The notes under the pieces are model-generated. The model was not told the DNA's origin. It made no database searches and saw only the letters and a program-made list of their open reading frames with translations. Positions 45,708 through 52,100 of a DNA stretch of 64,000 nt are shown in pieces. The DNA lies in assembly GCF_003725795.1 (NCBI RefSeq), contig NZ_RBEE01000043.1, positions 248,001 to 312,000 on the forward strand, read 5' to 3'. The position numbers were made by a program, and so were the translations under genes. This DNA is from Pedobacter jejuensis. Lineage in GTDB: Bacteria; Bacteroidota; Bacteroidia; Sphingobacteriales; Sphingobacteriaceae. The stretch's first letter is position 1. Every line of letters starts with the position of its first letter.

Positions 45708-46078
45708 GAACCGCTCGTTTCCAAAAAACCATCTGAAATTTATACCGCTGTTCATTATACTCCAAGTTTTCCTGGCGATTTACCATACACATTAAACCCG
45801 ATAAAGCGGAAAGCCCGGAGACCGATTTTTCATCGGTTGAGGACTTGTAGCGATAGCGGGGCTTTCGGCCGCCATTATTTCAGAACCGTTCATTTCCAAA
45901 AAACCTTTCGAAATTTACACCGCTGTTCATTATACTCCAAGTTTCCCTGGCGATTTACCATACACATTAAACCCGATAAGGCGAAAAGCCCGGATGCCGA
46001 TTTTTCGTCGGTTAAGGACTTGCAGCGATAGCGGGGCTTTCGGCCGCCATTGTTTCAGAACCGTTTGTTTCCAAAAAT
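45708..46078. repeat. 175-bp tandem intergenic repeat with hairpin, two copies plus a partial third
   Basis: Copies start with GAACCG at 45708 and 45883, and a partial third starts at 46058; the period is exactly 175 bp. Each contains CCGCTGTTCATTATACTCC, AAACCCGATAA and a hairpin with outer stem GAAAGCCC / GGGGCTTTC (first copy) and inner stem CCGAT / ATCGG. Copies differ at scattered positions. They share sequence, in inverse orientation, with the repeat at 655-1205. Confidence 0.85.
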
Positions 46079-46174
46079 CTCTTAAAGCATCCAGTATCTA
46101 ACAAATATTTATTTCCTGATATTTTAGGGAATTTTACTCTTATGCTTCCCTCAAACTAATTCAGCTTTTTTCCT

Positions 46175-46182
46175 TATTTTTG
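46175..46182 (+). promoter_or_regulatory. candidate -7 promoter box of prfA
   Basis: TATTTTTG fits TAnnTTTG about 57 bases before the prfA start codon. Confidence 0.45.
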
Positions 46183-46238
46183 CAATTCTTTAGTCTTTAG
46201 CGAAAACAATAGGCAGGGAATTCAATTTTAGTAATGAT

Positions 46239-47312
46239 ATGTTAGATAAATTAGAAGCAATAAAGCAACGTTGGGAGGATGTAGAAGAGCAATTAAGCAA
46301 TCCCGATGTAATTCAGGATATGAAACGTTTTGCGGCTTTAAACAAAGAATATAAAGATTTGGGCAAGATTGTAGATGAATATAAAATCTACAAGAATGTG
46401 ATGAGTAATATTGATGCCAACAAAGAAATTCTGACGCTGGAAAAAGATGCAGAAATGCGTGATATGGCGAAAGAAGAGTTGGATATGCTATTGAAGCAAC
46501 AGGAGGAAATGGAAAGTAACATTCGTTTAATGTTGATTCCGAAGGATCCTGAAGACGCTAAAAATGCTGTGTTTGAGATTCGTGGTGGTACTGGTGGAGA
46601 TGAAGCAGCGTTGTTTGCAGGAGATTTATACCGAATGTACACTCGTTATTTTGAAACCAAAGGTTGGCGTGTTGAAACGGTTGATGTTACCGAAGGAACT
46701 GCTGGTGGTTATAAAGAGGTAATTTTAAAAGTTAATGGTGATGATGTTTACGGTCAGTTAAAATATGAAAGTGGCGTACATCGCGTACAACGTGTGCCAG
46801 ATACCGAAACTCAAGGTCGTGTGCATACTTCAGCCGCATCAGTAGCAGTTTTGCCAGAAGCTGAGGAAATTGATTTATACATCAACCCTGCAGATATTGA
46901 ATTGCAAACTTCGCGTTCGGGTGGTGCAGGTGGACAAAATGTAAACAAGGTTGAAACCAAAGTGCAGCTAACCCATAAACCTTCGGGTTTGGTTGTGGTT
47001 TGCCAGCAAGAGCGATCGCAATTGGGTAACCGTGTTATTGCAATGGAAATGCTTAGAAGTAAACTTTACGATATAGAACTGCAGAAAAAAAATGGTGATA
47101 TTGCCGCAAAGCGTAAAACGATGGTATCTACTGGAGACCGTTCGGCTAAGATAAGAACATACAATTATCCACAAGGTAGAGTTACCGAACACCGTATTGG
47201 TTTAACGATGTATAACCTGCCAGCGATAATGGATGGCGACATTCAGGAGATTATTAGTGCGCTTCAGTTTGCAGAAAATGCAGAAAAGATGCAAGAAGGT
47301 GCTGTTAATTAA
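46239..47312 (+). CDS. prfA: peptide chain release factor 1
   Basis: 357 residues, the usual length. The stop-codon recognition PXT motif is PDT in HRVQRVPDTETQGRVHT (187-189), and the peptidyl-hydrolysis loop is GGQ at 231-233 in SGGAGGQNVNKVE. It terminates translation at UAA and UAG. The PDT form of the motif with this context marks RF1 rather than RF2. It stands alone, with a tandem repeat upstream and tRNA-Asp downstream. Confidence 0.96.
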   Translation: MLDKLEAIKQRWEDVEEQLSNPDVIQDMKRFAALNKEYKDLGKIVDEYKIYKNVMSNIDANKEILTLEKDAEMRDMAKEELDMLLKQQEEMESNIRLMLIPKDPEDAKNAVFEIRGGTGGDEAALFAGDLYRMYTRYFETKGWRVETVDVTEGTAGGYKEVILKVNGDDVYGQLKYESGVHRVQRVPDTETQGRVHTSAASVAVLPEAEEIDLYINPADIELQTSRSGGAGGQNVNKVETKVQLTHKPSGLVVVCQQERSQLGNRVIAMEMLRSKLYDIELQKKNGDIAAKRKTMVSTGDRSAKIRTYNYPQGRVTEHRIGLTMYNLPAIMDGDIQEIISALQFAENAEKMQEGAVN

Positions 47313-47338
47313 CGACTTATAATTATTTGAAAAAAAAG

Positions 47339-47369
47339 TTTGCGAATAAGGATAATGTCTCTATATTTG
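47339..47369 (+). promoter_or_regulatory. promoter of tRNA-Asp
   Basis: TTTG (47339-47342), a 19-base spacer and TATATTTG (47362-47369) match the Bacteroidetes housekeeping consensus exactly. The tRNA begins 48 bases downstream. Confidence 0.85.
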
Positions 47370-47417
47370 CATCCTCGAAAGGGGAAAGAGGTTTAAACTT
47401 TTAAAAAGCAAACAAAC

Positions 47418-47491
47418 GGAGTGGTAGTTCAGCTGGTTAGAATGCCTGCCTGTCACGCAGGAGGTCGCGGGTTCGAGTCCCGTCCATTCCG
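47418..47491 (+). tRNA. tRNA-Asp (GUC)
   Basis: The cloverleaf is complete: acceptor GGAGTGG / CCATTCC, D arm with AGCTGGTTAGA, anticodon loop CTGTCAC with GTC, T arm GGGTTCGAGTCCC and discriminator G. CCA is not encoded. The integrase gene begins 97 bases after its 3' end, so this gene is the probable prophage attachment target. Confidence 0.97.
47470..47491 (+). other. probable attL core within the 3' end of tRNA-Asp
   Basis: A tyrosine-recombinase gene directly follows the tRNA, the usual mark of integration into the tRNA 3' end. The exact core cannot be fixed because the other junction is outside the window. Confidence 0.5.
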
Positions 47492-47506
47492 CTCAAACAA
47501 CGTCTT

Positions 47507-47532
47507 GAAACCGTCAGAAATGGCGGTTTTTT
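47507..47532 (+). terminator. intrinsic terminator just inside the prophage
   Basis: A 9-bp stem, AAACCGTCA / TGGCGGTTT (one G-T pair), is closed by a GAAA tetraloop and followed by T residues. It lies 16 bases after the tRNA and would end tRNA-Asp transcription after integration. Confidence 0.85.
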
Positions 47533-47588
47533 GCGTTAACGAAAATTCCGTCCACAAAACGGGCAAGAGACGTACAAAATTTAGAAAT

Positions 47589-48812
47589 ATGATTTGTCCG
47601 TATAAATTGCCCGAAGTCAAAAGATATTCTAATAATGATTGGTGCGTTGAGTATTGGTATGCTTATCCGCCGGATTGGAAAGAATATCCAGGATTAAAAA
47701 GATTCAAGGTTCGAGAAGGAATCAACTACATTAAGGATCCTATAAAGAAGGAAACAGAAATTGTCAACTTATGTCGGACGATTGAAATTGCTCTTACAAA
47801 ACTAAACTATAATCCATTTGATGAAATTGAAAACGTAAAATCTGAGAAAGCTAAAAAGAAGCTTCAGGAAGAACTCGATGTATTAAATTCTAAAGATACT
47901 ATCCCCGATTCATTTGATTGGTTCTTGGATAAGAAACGTAAGGAAAACAAGGGAGATAGAACTATTGATGGATATAAGTCTTTCTTGAAGAATTTTATCC
48001 TCTGGATAGATAAAAGAAATTCTAATCCGGAAAATAAACAGATGATTTACATTAATGATGTTTTAACCGAAACAATCGAATCTTATTTAGAAGAAACTTC
48101 TGAAGAAAACGAGTGGCAACCCAGAACGTATAATAATAACCTAAAAGGTCTTATCACTGCATTCAATTATCTTCATAAGAAAAAGAAAATAGATATAAAT
48201 CCCCTGGCAGATGGCGTGATTGAGACGAGAACCTCCAGAGCTGAGCAAAATAAATACTACAGTAAAGAAGTCCGGGAAATCATTCAACCAAAACTAAATA
48301 CTGTTCCTTATCTAAGTTTATTCATTAAGTGGATTTACTACACTTGTGCCCGGACTAATGAGATACCAAGACTTCGAGTTTCAGATATTGATTTGAATTT
48401 AAGAAAGATTCGTGTTAGTTCCGAAGTTGGTAAAACAGGAGAGCATGTGGGTGACAGAACGATTCCAATTTGTGAAGAATTATATGATATCATTTTAAAG
48501 ATGAATATTAAGAAATATCCATCAAACTATTTTGTTTTTAGTAGAGCATTAAAGCCTGGAGATAAAATCCTTCCGGATGATTTTTTTAGGGATTTGTACC
48601 GGCCAATAAAAAGAGCTTTAAACTTGGACCGTAATTATACTATCTATTCCTTTAAACATACAAGGGTTGTCGATTTGCTTGCTGCTGGTTTTCCTTCACA
48701 AAAAGTAATGTTCCTTACTGGCCATACTGATTGGGCTTCATTCCAAAAATATTGTAGGGAGCTTGGCGCCGTCATTGATGAGCAACTTAAAGGGAAAACA
48801 ATTAGTTATTAA
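47589..48812 (+). CDS. int: phage tyrosine-recombinase integrase
   Basis: I choose ATG 47589 (407 residues); the frame is open further back but runs through tRNA-Asp. The N-terminal part is an arm-binding/SAM-like region (about 95-205, with DGYKSFLKNFILWIDKR). The catalytic domain has Arg in YYTCARTNEIPRLRVSDID (near 254), HTR in SFKHTRVVDLLAAGF (near 356), GHTDW and the nucleophile Tyr in SFQKYCRELG (near 387). It catalyses site-specific integration, here most likely into tRNA-Asp. It is transcribed opposite to the late genes. Confidence 0.93.
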   Translation: MICPYKLPEVKRYSNNDWCVEYWYAYPPDWKEYPGLKRFKVREGINYIKDPIKKETEIVNLCRTIEIALTKLNYNPFDEIENVKSEKAKKKLQEELDVLNSKDTIPDSFDWFLDKKRKENKGDRTIDGYKSFLKNFILWIDKRNSNPENKQMIYINDVLTETIESYLEETSEENEWQPRTYNNNLKGLITAFNYLHKKKKIDINPLADGVIETRTSRAEQNKYYSKEVREIIQPKLNTVPYLSLFIKWIYYTCARTNEIPRLRVSDIDLNLRKIRVSSEVGKTGEHVGDRTIPICEELYDIILKMNIKKYPSNYFVFSRALKPGDKILPDDFFRDLYRPIKRALNLDRNYTIYSFKHTRVVDLLAAGFPSQKVMFLTGHTDWASFQKYCRELGAVIDEQLKGKTISY

Positions 48813-48850
48813 ACAATTAAAAAAAAACTAATATATTTAGTAATTGTTTA
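48810..48850. promoter_or_regulatory. 10-bp inverted repeat around a promoter-like box
   Basis: TAAACAATTA (48810-48819) and TAATTGTTTA (48841-48850) are perfect inverted copies. Between them lies TATATTTA (48832-48839), one mismatch from the -7 consensus. It overlaps the integrase stop codon and precedes the next gene by 6 bases. It could be an operator over a promoter or an integrase terminator. Confidence 0.45.
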
Positions 48851-48856
48851 ATTATT

Positions 48857-49159
48857 ATGTGGACTATTAAAAAAAGCACTTCAGGATATATCGAGGCAGA
48901 TCCGGACGAATACATTGCTTTAAGGAACAAAATTAAGACAGCACTCAAAGAATTTTACAAACGAGTATTCTCTTACGATGCGAATTTTGTTCAAAGCAAT
49001 ATCAGGTTTGTTTGTGATACTATAAGCACGTTTGAAAGACACAATTTTAATGCGGAACAATGGCTTGAAATTGAAAGAAATGGTTTGTTTGACATTGAGT
49101 GGGCGAAAGTAAAACATAACATCTCAATCCAACCTGAAGAACTGGATATCCCTTTTTAA
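48857..49159 (+). CDS. small prophage protein of unknown function
   Basis: 100 residues with no recognised family. It is helical, with RNKIKTALKEFYKRVFSYDA and FVCDTISTFERHNFNAEQW, and an acidic end (EELDIPF) faintly like an SSB tail. No signal peptide or membrane segment is visible. It follows the integrase and a promoter-like inverted repeat, and the next gene starts 2 bases after its stop, so the two are co-transcribed. Confidence 0.65.
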   Translation: MWTIKKSTSGYIEADPDEYIALRNKIKTALKEFYKRVFSYDANFVQSNIRFVCDTISTFERHNFNAEQWLEIERNGLFDIEWAKVKHNISIQPEELDIPF

Positions 49160-49161
49160 AT

Positions 49162-49407
49162 ATGGATTCAAAGAAATATAGATTTAGGAAGATGTTCTTT
49201 CAATGCACTAATAAAAAAGTTATTGAAGCGAATGTAAGGATGACAAATGCCTATCAGCATAGAGAAGATGCCGAGCAAAATATATTTGATAGGGCCATCA
49301 GAAAGGAATGGGAGCCTAAAGATAAGCCGGTTCCTGTAGAAACGGTGGAAGGTTTCTATTTGGTCCATGAAAGTCTATTTGAAGAAATACTAAAAAAGCA
49401 TACCTAA
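49162..49407 (+). CDS. small prophage protein of unknown function
   Basis: 81 residues, basic at the start (MDSKKYRFRKMFFQCTNKKV) and mixed-charged later (AYQHREDAEQNIFDRAIRKE). I do not recognise it. It is the second gene of a two-gene unit and is followed by a terminator shared with tRNA-Lys. Confidence 0.6.
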   Translation: MDSKKYRFRKMFFQCTNKKVIEANVRMTNAYQHREDAEQNIFDRAIRKEWEPKDKPVPVETVEGFYLVHESLFEEILKKHT

Positions 49408-49408
49408 C

Positions 49409-49438
49409 AAAAAAGCCCTACATTTCTGTAAGGCTTTC
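49409..49438. terminator. bidirectional terminator between the small gene and tRNA-Lys
   Basis: Stems AAAGCC / GGCTTT and TACA / TGTA close a GAAA loop, with T runs on the minus strand. It lies directly after the 3' end of tRNA-Lys. Confidence 0.8.
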
Positions 49439-49440
49439 TG

Positions 49441-49513
49441 TGATCCCGCTGGGATTCGAACCCAGGACCACTACATTAAAAGTGTAATGCTCTACCAGCT
49501 GAGCTACGGAATC
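49441..49513 (-). tRNA. tRNA-Lys (UUU)
   Basis: The cloverleaf on the minus strand is complete: acceptor GATTCCG / CGGGATC with discriminator A, D arm GCTCAGCTGGTAGAGC, anticodon stem TTACA / TGTAG with loop CTTTTAA (anticodon TTT), and T arm CTGGGTTCGAATCCCAG. CCA is not encoded. It lies inside the prophage between the integrase unit and the lysis genes and has its own consensus promoter and terminator. Confidence 0.96.
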
Positions 49514-49535
49514 ATTCCTCTTGTTTAAGGAGGGG

Positions 49536-49566
49536 CAAATATAGAAATTTATATAATTCCGACAAA
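49536..49566 (-). promoter_or_regulatory. promoter of tRNA-Lys
   Basis: On the minus strand TTTG (49563-49566), a 19-base spacer and TATATTTG (49536-49543) reproduce the layout found at tRNA-Asp. Confidence 0.85.
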
Positions 49567-49636
49567 CTTTTTTTAAAAACAAATTGAAACAAAATTAAAC
49601 AAATGTCAAAAGGTTGCTCAAATGGGTCAAATCAAG

Positions 49637-50284
49637 TTATTTTTTAAACCCAATCCAAAGAAAGAATCCAATAATCGCTGTAATACCAAGCCAAATTACC
49701 CAGCTTGGTTTAGTATCTTTTGATTTATTAAGGTTACTTTCTGATTTTTTGACAAAGCTTTTAAATTTACCAATACTATCTTTTTGTTTTTTAGATGTGG
49801 AGGTAATGGATTTACTGGTGTCTCCGCTTTGTTGGCCATTAGTAATAGTTCTATTGATAAGCATTTCGTTAAATGGGATGCTCTTAGTTCTACCTTTAGT
49901 CTTAACCTTTGCCGTCAACTCATTTGTTTTAGGGTTCCGGATGATGGTTAATGTAGTGCCATTATTATTTACATCAATCAATGTTAAAGCTGTATCACCC
50001 TTTAAGCTGTTGGCAGTATCGATCCTGAATTTAGCTGTTAACTCAACTGGTTCCTCAGGTGCTGATTTATAAGAAATCGTTTCTTTAATTGTTGTGTTCG
50101 ACTTATTATAAATTCCCTTTGAAAGGCTGGCCAGACTATCAACTGCCAAAGAGCTGACCTGAACATCATTCTGTAACCTGATATCTTCGGTTTTTTTATC
50201 AAGCTTTTTATTCTTTAAAATCCTACATCCATTGTTTGGAAATATAAGAACGAACGCTAATGCAATAAATATTAACTTTTTCAT
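49637..50284 (-). CDS. phage lipoprotein with C-terminal membrane anchor, o-spanin or unimolecular spanin candidate
   Basis: 215 residues. The N-terminus is a lipoprotein signal (MKKLIFIALAFVLIF, then NNGC with Cys20). The middle is hydrophilic and Ser/Thr/Lys-rich with coiled-coil tendency, and residues about 193-212 form a membrane segment (WVIWLGITAIIGFFLWIGF). A lipid anchor at one end and a membrane helix at the other is the layout of u-spanins, which fuse inner and outer membranes at lysis. It is the last gene of the lysis cassette and overlaps the upstream TM/coiled-coil gene by 4 bases, which is also the Rz/Rz1 arrangement. No sequence family was recognised. Confidence 0.65.
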   Translation of the reverse strand: MKKLIFIALAFVLIFPNNGCRILKNKKLDKKTEDIRLQNDVQVSSLAVDSLASLSKGIYNKSNTTIKETISYKSAPEEPVELTAKFRIDTANSLKGDTALTLIDVNNNGTTLTIIRNPKTNELTAKVKTKGRTKSIPFNEMLINRTITNGQQSGDTSKSITSTSKKQKDSIGKFKSFVKKSESNLNKSKDTKPSWVIWLGITAIIGFFLWIGFKK

Positions 50285-50628
50285 TTCCTTTTTGGTTTTA
50301 TTATGATTGTACTTTTCTTATTGGTTAAGTCTAACATACTTTTTAGCTCCTCATAGGAATTATCTGTGCGGCTCAACATCAATCCTTGCAGGCTGTCAAT
50401 CTTTTTTCTGTCGATTAAGACTTGGTGTTGTAAATAATTAATTTGAGCATTCTTTTCTGTTTTGGTCCGGGTAAGTTCTTTCTCAAGTCTATCTATCTCA
50501 CTTGCCTTAAAACCTTGCTCAATAAATTCCTTGTACATAAAATAAATTATCAGGAGAAAACAAACCGCATATATCGGGTACTTCACAAATTCTTTAAATG
50601 TAAATGGCGGTTTTGGAATCGCTTGCAT
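50281..50628 (-). CDS. membrane-anchored coiled-coil lysis protein, i-spanin-like
   Basis: 115 residues with one membrane segment (about 17-36, YPIYAVCFLLIIYFMYKEFI). A periplasmic coiled coil follows (IDRLEKELTRTKTEKNAQIN, then LIDRKKIDSLQGLML), and the tail is basic. An N-terminal helix followed by a coiled coil downstream of an endolysin is the Rz (i-spanin) layout; a holin is less likely because of the long coiled coil. The stop overlaps the next start (ATGA), indicating coupled translation. Confidence 0.6.
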   Translation of the reverse strand: MQAIPKPPFTFKEFVKYPIYAVCFLLIIYFMYKEFIEQGFKASEIDRLEKELTRTKTEKNAQINYLQHQVLIDRKKIDSLQGLMLSRTDNSYEELKSMLDLTNKKSTIIIKPKRK

Positions 50629-50786
50629 CGTTATAATATTCTATTTACCTAATTAGATGTTTCTTTAAGATGCAGGTTGGATTTAAACAAGCCATTCTTA
50701 AAACACAAATATCCTGAATAGGTAAGTTGTGGTTGGCAATTTATTAGCAATGTGTTAATAGTTTGGCGATAACTTAAGTCAATGCA

Positions 50787-51506
50787 TTATCTAATAAGGT
50801 ATTTATTCGAAACATAACCTCTTTTTCCATTGTACTCAACCAGGCTCCAAGTACCAGTCCTTTCAACTTCATTTACGTACTCGCCTTTTATCACAACCAT
50901 GATAACATTATTGCCAATGGCAGCTTGTCTGCGGAAGTTAACCGAAGTAGTCAGACGGAAAGTGTTTTTAGTTGGTGGAGCAATACGTTTAAGGTTAACG
51001 TAGCCATTGGTTACATCACCAGCGTTCCACTTGGCCTGCAATTGTTGCCAAGAATAACCGAAGTCATATTGAAAGTGAGGCTCGTCTTGGAATGTTTTCC
51101 AATCTCCACCCCATTCCCAGCCATTTGCTTTGGCAATTTTAACACACTCCATCCAATCTGCAATGCCGTCAGCATCCCAATCTTTAACCGTGTCCCATGA
51201 AGCCTCTTTACCATCGATTACTAAAGCGATATCAAAAGCCAATCCATAGTTATGAATTGATTGACCAGCTTTAGCATTGGTAACGATATTGCCCATTGGT
51301 TTACTTTTGCTTTTTCCAACTGGATTAACAACCGTACGACCAAGGTTGTATAAATTCTGCTGCTCTTTAAAAGTGCGAAGCGTATATGTAAATCTGACTA
51401 TTGCTCTACCAGTGAGAGCAATAGTCATTAATTCAAGAACTCTCTTTGCCTTTTCAACGACATCTGGATGAAGCAATTCAATTCTCTTTAGAGATAAATT
51501 ATCCAT
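50787..51506 (-). CDS. phage endolysin: M15 peptidase with EF-hand loop and SH3 domain
   Basis: 239 residues. The M15 (VanY/T5-type) zinc ligands are His85 and Asp92 in SIHNYGLAFDI and His144 in EPHFQYDFG. Between them, residues 109-120 (DWDADGIADWME) give D1-D3-D5-G6-D9-E12, a canonical calcium-binding EF-hand loop. A bacterial SH3 domain (about 175-239, VNFRRQAAIGNNVIMVV and GTWSLVEYNGKRGYVSNKYL) should bind the cell wall. It cleaves peptide cross-links of peptidoglycan at lysis. There is no signal peptide, so release depends on a holin not identified here. Confidence 0.9.
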   Translation of the reverse strand: MDNLSLKRIELLHPDVVEKAKRVLELMTIALTGRAIVRFTYTLRTFKEQQNLYNLGRTVVNPVGKSKSKPMGNIVTNAKAGQSIHNYGLAFDIALVIDGKEASWDTVKDWDADGIADWMECVKIAKANGWEWGGDWKTFQDEPHFQYDFGYSWQQLQAKWNAGDVTNGYVNLKRIAPPTKNTFRLTTSVNFRRQAAIGNNVIMVVIKGEYVNEVERTGTWSLVEYNGKRGYVSNKYLIR

Positions 51507-51508
51507 TT

Positions 51509-51790
51509 CTATTTTCCTTTACCTGCTGATTCAAATGTTGCGTTTACCTCAGCAACTGTAGCTAAGATGCTTGCAGTAACTTCTAAGTCAAAAGCTGCTC
51601 CGCCACCAAAACTGATGTTGGTATTAGGTTGGCTAATGTCGCCGTTAATAAAACCACCGGTTCCATTATTACCTGTAACTTTTACTCCAGCAGGTTTGGC
51701 ACCATTAGCCGATTCCCATTGATAATCTAAATTCCAATCTCCAACCTTGTCAGAACCATAGGATTTTGTTGTTGTTTCTTTAATTTCCAT
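51509..51790 (-). CDS. small phage structural-type protein
   Basis: 93 residues, Gly/Asn/Thr-rich and probably beta-structured (VKVTGNNGTGGFINGDISQ, ISFGGGAAFDLEVTASILAT). No family was recognised. It lies between the tail-tip module and the endolysin with 1-2 base gaps, so it belongs to the late operon. A minor virion role is inferred from position only. Confidence 0.65.
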   Translation of the reverse strand: MEIKETTTKSYGSDKVGDWNLDYQWESANGAKPAGVKVTGNNGTGGFINGDISQPNTNISFGGGAAFDLEVTASILATVAEVNATFESAGKGK

Positions 51791-51791
51791 T

Positions 51792-52094
51792 TTACTTTGT
51801 GTTTAATTTATTTGTTAAAAAATCAATGATTATTCGTTGACACCAAGGCACATAAAGTTTAATTGCATCTACGATGTTTATCACTTCTTGAAGCTCTTCA
51901 GATGTCACTTCAGCATCTTCACCTTTGTGAAGCTTTCTTGCAATCCCATCAAGTTCAATGGCCAGTTTAACTGAACTTACACCGGTAAATATCCCATTGG
52001 ATAGTACCTGAACTAAATCTGCCGGTGTACAGTCTATTCCATTCAAATCAATGAATCTTGGAATCTCTTTAAAATTTACTTTTACTTTTTTCAT
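51792..52094 (-). CDS. small phage protein of unknown function
   Basis: 100 residues with no recognised family. It is acidic and helical (IPRFIDLNGIDCTPADLVQV, SEELQEVINIVDAIKLYVPW) and resembles small cytoplasmic phage proteins encoded near the tail tip. It starts 6 bases after the stop of the tail-tip gene and is part of the late operon. Confidence 0.65.
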   Translation of the reverse strand: MKKVKVNFKEIPRFIDLNGIDCTPADLVQVLSNGIFTGVSSVKLAIELDGIARKLHKGEDAEVTSEELQEVINIVDAIKLYVPWCQRIIIDFLTNKLNTK

Positions 52095-52100
52095 ATATTT

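Noticed and set aside
45837..46031. Short ORF in the 175-bp repeat
   Set aside because: It lies wholly within the tandem hairpin repeat and does not hold a protein-like sequence.
47421..47588. N-terminal extension of the integrase
   Set aside because: The extended frame runs through tRNA-Asp and the terminator behind it; the ATG at 47589 gives a normal integrase.
49441..49513. tRNA-Lys as the prophage attachment site
   Set aside because: Its 3' end faces the integrase unit, not the late genes, and phage-type genes lie on both sides; tRNA-Asp next to int is the simpler target.
49614..50072. 152-residue ORF opposite the spanin-like lipoprotein gene
   Set aside because: Its hydrophobic sequence mirrors the Lys/Ser/Thr-rich minus-strand protein; the operon layout with a 4-base overlap favours the minus strand.
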